Positions 28,027-31,287 of a stretch of DNA of 31,287 bases are shown here, one piece after another. The notes under the pieces were generated by a model. That model was not told the DNA's origin and made no database searches. It worked only from the letters and a program-made list of their open reading frames with translations. Source of the DNA: Planctomycetaceae bacterium (lineage in GTDB: Bacteria > Planctomycetota > Phycisphaerae > SM23-33); assembly GCA_021371965.1 (NCBI GenBank), contig JAJFVE010000057.1:1-31287 (forward strand). The letters run 5' to 3'. The position numbers were made by a program, and so were the translations under genes. How positions within the stretch are numbered: the stretch's first letter is position 1; every line of letters begins with the position of its first letter.

Positions 28027-29727
28027 CTATCTCCAGTCCACTATGAAATGAGCGATAATGTTTGAGAGTAACACCAGGAGTGGTGACAATGCCATCACAA
28101 TCGACCAGAAGATCCATCTACGTGATTGTTCCCTTCGACCGACCGCCATACCCCAACGAATTCCACATACCCCTAACAAGATAAACAGACAGTCCAACTC
28201 GGTCTGCACAACCATGTTCAGGACGCCCCAAAACAAGGGAATTGGCAACAGCCCAAGGCCAAAGCACATCAGCATGACAGCCTTTGGCCAGTTGCATTTC
28301 AGGGCGGGGATGGTCTTTCTGATGAAGGTCCTTACGGCGGCGGGATCGTTGGGCAATGTGGTGCATCGCTCGGGCAGACCAGCCAGGCTGTCGATTGCGG
28401 GATGGTGGACGGGATCGGCGGCGGTGGCTTGGCGGATGGCGTCGGGGAACTTGGCGCCGTGGGCGGTTGCCAGACAGATCACTGGACATGGCGGCTGGGA
28501 AACGGCCGCCATGGCACCCGGGGAATCGCATGCTGTGCTTTCGGCGACGCTGACGGCGACGGCCGTGTGGGGGTCGAGCACGTAGTGGTGTTGCTTGTAG
28601 TACTTGGCGATGGTCGCCAGGCATTGATCGGTGGTGCCGGCGCCGGCGAGGATGGCTTCGTCCACGCGGCCGTCGGGGGCGGTGGGCACGCTCAGGGCGC
28701 CGGTCGATGCGAACTGCTGCATCAGCTTGCGCAGCTTCGCGGGGTCGCAGCCTACTTGATAGAAGAGGTATCGCTCGAAGTTGCTGGCGACCTGGATGTC
28801 CATCGCGGGGCTGATCGTGTGGGCGACCGGGCCGCGGCTGTACGTGCCGCTGTTGAAGAATCGCGCGAGGATGTCGTTCTCGTTGGTGGCCAGGATGAGT
28901 TTGTCGATGGGGGCGCCCATCTGCATGGCGTACCATCCGGCCAGCACGTCGCCGAAGTTGCCTGTCGGGACGGCGAAGCGAACCTTCGCCGCGCCGCTAA
29001 GCCGCTGAGCCTCGAACGCCGCGTGGAAGTAGTACACGATCTGCGCCAGCACGCGGGCCCAGTTCACCGAGTTAACCGCGCCGATGCTGTAGCGGCGCTT
29101 GAAGTCCAGGTCGGCCGCGATGGTCTTCATGATCCCCTGGCAGTCGTCGAACGTGCCCTTGATGGCGATATTGTGTACGTTAGCGTCGAGCACCGTGGTC
29201 ATCTGCCGCTGCTGGATCGCCGAGACGCGCCCGGCCGGGTGCATCATGAAGATGTCGATGCCCTTGCGGCCGCGGACGCCGGCGATGGCGGCCGACCCGG
29301 TGTCGCCGCTGGTGGCGCCGAGGATGTTCAAGTGCCCGCCGCGGCGGCTCAGGATGTACTCGAACAGGTTGCCCAGAAACTGCAGGGCGATGTCCTTGAA
29401 CGACAGCGTCGGCCCGTGCCAGAGCTCAAGTACGAAGATATCGCCCACGGCTGCCAGCGGGGCCGGGGCGGGGTCGAACACCTGAGGGCTCAGGTAAGTC
29501 CGCTGGATCAGCGAGTTGAGCTCGGCTGGCGGAATATCGTCCACATACAGGCCGAGGATTTCCATCGCCAGGTCGGCGTACGCCAACGGGCGCCAGGTCT
29601 CGATGCGGGCGCGCACGTCGGGGATCGACTCGGGCACGAGCAGCCCGCCGTCGTCGGCCAGCCCCATCATCACCGCGTCCTGAAACGCGATGGGCGTCAC
29701 GCCGCCGCGCGTGGAGATGTAGTTCAT
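28027..29727 (-). CDS. thrC: Threonine synthase with an in-frame C-terminal membrane extension
   Basis: A protein of 566 residues. Residues 1-474 are a PLP-dependent threonine synthase, which converts O-phosphohomoserine to threonine: YISTRGG at the start, HGPTLSFKD with PLP Lys111, GATSGDTGSAA (138-148), NFGD, and a C-terminus ending FIRKTIPA. Residues 476-566 add three hydrophobic segments and end in HFIVDWR; they align with the 100-residue membrane protein at 27054. I see no stop codon at the join. An internal ATG at 28275 (residue 485) has AAAGG upstream, so the membrane part may also be made on its own. ATG 29727 has no clear ribosome site; a longer frame upstream runs through repeats. 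Residues 405-414 are encoded by a palindromic repeat. Confidence 0.8.
   Translation of the reverse strand: MNYISTRGGVTPIAFQDAVMMGLADDGGLLVPESIPDVRARIETWRPLAYADLAMEILGLYVDDIPPAELNSLIQRTYLSPQVFDPAPAPLAAVGDIFVLELWHGPTLSFKDIALQFLGNLFEYILSRRGGHLNILGATSGDTGSAAIAGVRGRKGIDIFMMHPAGRVSAIQQRQMTTVLDANVHNIAIKGTFDDCQGIMKTIAADLDFKRRYSIGAVNSVNWARVLAQIVYYFHAAFEAQRLSGAAKVRFAVPTGNFGDVLAGWYAMQMGAPIDKLILATNENDILARFFNSGTYSRGPVAHTISPAMDIQVASNFERYLFYQVGCDPAKLRKLMQQFASTGALSVPTAPDGRVDEAILAGAGTTDQCLATIAKYYKQHHYVLDPHTAVAVSVAESTACDSPGAMAAVSQPPCPVICLATAHGAKFPDAIRQATAADPVHHPAIDSLAGLPERCTTLPNDPAAVRTFIRKTIPALKCNWPKAVMLMCFGLGLLPIPLFWGVLNMVVQTELDCLFILLGVCGIRWGMAVGRREQSRRWIFWSIVMALSPLLVLLSNIIAHFIVDWR
28484..28514 (-). repeat. 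Palindromic repeat lying in-frame inside thrC
   Basis: CATGGCGGC and GCCGCCATG form a palindrome. The 31-base segment matches intergenic 7936-7966 at 28 positions. It encodes about ten residues (around 405-414, including GAMAAVSQPP) between SVAES and VICLATAH, a region where I expect only a short loop in this family. Confidence 0.6.
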
Positions 29728-29739
29728 ATGGATAATGGT

Positions 29740-30190
29740 AAGCGGCTCGCGGGGGAAAAGACAGTTGTGTGTTGTGAGTGATGAGAAGAAGCAGTGGGTG
29801 AGTCGTGAGTTGTCGGAGTGCCTCCGAAGGAGGCACTTTGAAAGTAGCCCACGGTGGAGCGGATTCGCCCAAGGCGAATCCGCGGAGCCGTGGGATGCGA
29901 TTTGCGCAAGATTTTGAGCCCCTGAGGGGGCGATTGAACAGACGGGGCAGCAAGGTGGCGATTTGAACCGGCGTGGCCGCGATTCAATCACCCCTTCGGG
30001 GGCTCCGGTCAATTACACGGCTGATGACCCACGGCTCCGCAAGACCGCCTGCGGCGGCCTTGCTCCACCGTGGGCTACTGTCAGTGTGCCTCCTTCGGGA
30101 GGCCCCCACGACCACAGTCCATTGCCGTCCCCTCTCACCACTCACAACTACAGTTGCGTCCGTCACGCTGCGGGTATAAGATTCGACCCC
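29740..30190. repeat. Nested palindromic repeat cluster upstream of thrC
   Basis: About 450 bases without a gene. Centred near 29960, sequences on the left recur inverted on the right: GTTGTGAGTG-type tracts (about 29770 and 30140), CCTCC-GAA-GGAGG versus CCTCC-TTC-GGGAGG (29818-29836, 30088-30103), a CCCACGGTGGAGC block with its own inner stem (29848-29896, 30027-30077), and GCCCC-TGA-GGGGGC versus CCCC-TTC-GGGG (29918-29931, 29991-30001). The last type is the same hairpin as the REP (a) palindrome at the transposase. Confidence 0.7.
30154..30182 (+). promoter_or_regulatory. Weak promoter candidate for the DUF1844 gene
   Basis: TTGCGT at 30154-30159 and TAAGAT at 30177-30182 are spaced by 17 bases; an overlapping TATAAG at 30175-30180 has 15-base spacing. 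The -35 match is poor. Confidence 0.3.
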
Positions 30191-30211
30191 TAACCACATG
30201 GAGCTACCGCA

Positions 30212-30616
30212 ATGGCTGAGAACGATAAGGACAAGGGCGGCGAAGAACCCAAGATCATCGTCGATTCGGACTGGAAGAAGCAGGCCCAGGCCGAGAAAGA
30301 AAAGCTCGACAAGGAAGTGGAAGAAAGCGGCGCCGGCGGGCGCGGGCCTCGGCGGATTCCCCCGGCCAGCTTTTCGACCCTGGTCAGCTCGCTGGCGATG
30401 CAGGTGATGATGTCGCTGGGCGGCATGCAGGACCCGCAGACCAAGCGACCGGTCGTCGACCTGGCGCTGGCCAAGCACCACATCGACACGCTGGCGATGC
30501 TCGAAGAAAAGACCAAAGGCAACATTACCGACGAGGAAAAGAAACTCCTCGACGAGGCCCTCTACCAGGTGCGGATGCAGTACGTGCAGATCGCACAACG
30601 AGTGTCGCAACTCTAA
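30212..30616 (+). CDS. DUF1844-domain protein
   Basis: A protein of 134 residues. The N-terminal 40 residues are highly charged (DWKKQAQAEKEKLDKEVEE) and likely disordered or coiled coil. From residue 50 the DUF1844 pattern follows: PPASFSTLVSSLAMQVMMSLGGMQDP, then DLALAKHHIDTLAMLEEKTKGNI and a C-terminal helix ending in MQYVQIA. The family is widespread in planctomycetes and other bacteria and its role is not known. GGAG sits 8 bases upstream of the ATG. It lies just past the palindrome cluster. Confidence 0.85.
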   Translation: MAENDKDKGGEEPKIIVDSDWKKQAQAEKEKLDKEVEESGAGGRGPRRIPPASFSTLVSSLAMQVMMSLGGMQDPQTKRPVVDLALAKHHIDTLAMLEEKTKGNITDEEKKLLDEALYQVRMQYVQIAQRVSQL

Positions 30617-30650
30617 CCTCCGGTTCCCGCGATCTGATGGATACTCCGCA

Positions 30651-30722
30651 ATGGATGGTTGGATGGGTGGATGAATGGATGGTTGGGAATTGCCATCCAT
30701 CCACGCATCCATTCATCCATCC
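30651..30722. repeat. GGAT/ATCC tetranucleotide near-palindrome
   Basis: A run of ATGGATGG-type units (30651-30687) is followed by its approximate reverse complement (30692-30722), so the transcript could fold into a long imperfect hairpin between the DUF1844 gene and the next. There is no T-tract. Confidence 0.5.
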
Positions 30723-30742
30723 CTTCTTATGGAGACGATGAC

Positions 30743-31287
30743 ATGCAGACTCCCCGCCAGGTGATCGACAATCTGCTTCGCGGCAACAGCGCCGACCGCG
30801 TCGGGCTCAACGACAGCCCGTGGGGCGACACCGTCGCCAAGTGGATCAAGCAGGGCCTGCCCGTCGACGACAAGGGCAACGCCGTCGACGTGGCCGACCA
30901 CTTCGGCTTCGACATGCGCGGCACGGGCGGGTGGTTCAACTGGCAGCCGTTCCCGGGCACCGACGTGACGATCGAGGAAACCGATGAGTGGAAGATCGTC
31001 AAGAACGGCGCCGGAGCGCACCTGAAGTGGTGGAAGAACAAGTCCGGAACGCCCGAGCACGTCGACTTCACCATTACCAGCCGCGAGATCTGGGACCGCG
31101 ACTACCGACCGGCCATCGTCAAGGACCCCGGGGCTCGCATCAATGACGACGGGGTCAAGTGGTCGGCCGACGCGATCGCCAAGGTGCATGCCAACGGCGA
31201 CTGGTGGGGCTTCGTGGGCAACCAGTTCATCTGGGAGAACATGCGCGCCAGCCTGGGCGACTACACGATGTACATGTCGCTGTTGAC
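30743..31287 (+). CDS. Uroporphyrinogen decarboxylase-like protein, 5' part only
   Basis: The first 181 residues of a protein that runs off the window. It starts MQTPRQVIDNLLRGNSADRVGLNDSPW, the opening typical of URO-D superfamily proteins (uroporphyrinogen decarboxylases and corrinoid methyltransferases), and continues with a DHFGFDMRG segment and a Trp-rich region. Its length and catalytic Asp cannot be judged. In planctomycetes such genes are often paralogous and not part of haem synthesis, so I do not assign hemE. GGAG lies 8 bases upstream of the ATG. Confidence 0.7.
   Translation, partial: MQTPRQVIDNLLRGNSADRVGLNDSPWGDTVAKWIKQGLPVDDKGNAVDVADHFGFDMRGTGGWFNWQPFPGTDVTIEETDEWKIVKNGAGAHLKWWKNKSGTPEHVDFTITSREIWDRDYRPAIVKDPGARINDDGVKWSADAIAKVHANGDWWGFVGNQFIWENMRASLGDYTMYMSLL

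Noticed and set aside
29960..29969. GGTTCAAATC on the minus strand, resembling a tRNA T-loop
   Set aside because: The flanking bases do not form a T-stem (the second and third pairs fail), and no acceptor or anticodon stem is present.
29728..30012. N-terminal extension of the threonine synthase frame upstream of 29727
   Set aside because: The extra 95 residues are translated palindromic repeats, while the family begins at MNYISTRGG.

Overview
The window looks like a chromosomal piece of a GC-rich planctomycete, most likely of the Phycisphaerae or a neighbouring class. The reasons are three PEP-CTERM surface proteins in a row, a DUF1571 protein, a DUF1844 protein, zinc-ribbon/pseudopilin-like membrane proteins, several secreted or polysaccharide-active enzymes, and many short palindromic intergenic repeats of the kind seen in that phylum. 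Assignments rest on reading the protein sequences by eye; no database was searched.

Layout. 1-516: non-coding, with a small MITE-like inverted-repeat element and a candidate promoter. 538-2833: an operon of three PEP-CTERM proteins closed by a clear terminator. 2834-3454: repeats and a possible transposase relic. 3455-5489: acylphosphatase converging on a secreted alkaline-phosphatase-superfamily protein. 5564-6439: DUF1571 protein. 6878-7888: extended SDR (3beta-HSD-like). 8058-8618: MerR-type HTH plus receiver protein. 8830-11425: ilvB-ilvN (branched-chain amino acid synthesis) with a sigma70-like promoter, a long leader and a candidate leader peptide. 11537-13628: nicotinamidase-like protein lacking its catalytic Cys, divergent from a GH20 hexosaminidase. 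13826-16000: secreted beta-helix protein. 16110-17771: two paralogous membrane/pseudopilin-like proteins. 17924-19387: secreted fusion of a C39-like cysteine peptidase and a gluzincin metallopeptidase. 19598-22853: two related secreted repeat/coiled-coil/TPR proteins. 22850-25396: GH38 alpha-mannosidase. 25568-26203: LysE-type exporter. 26407-27356: MarC-family protein and a small membrane protein. 27369-28025: IS200-like (RAYT-type) transposase flanked by inverted clusters of REP-like palindromes. 28027-29727: threonine synthase with an in-frame C-terminal membrane extension homologous to the small membrane protein on the other side of the transposase. 29740-30190: a dense nest of palindromic repeats. 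30212-30616: DUF1844 protein. 30743-end: start of a URO-D-like protein.

How it fits together. Two metabolic anchors, ilvBN and thrC, feed branched-chain amino acid and threonine synthesis. The GH20, GH38 and beta-helix proteins with the PEP-CTERM proteins suggest a glycan-degrading, matrix-forming lifestyle. The most unusual items are the thrC-membrane protein fusion beside a REP/RAYT unit, a palindromic repeat that lies in-frame inside thrC and again in an intergenic region, the Cys-to-Ser change in the nicotinamidase-like protein, the two-peptidase fusion, the tandem proteins built from three copies of one module, and the candidate ilv leader peptide.
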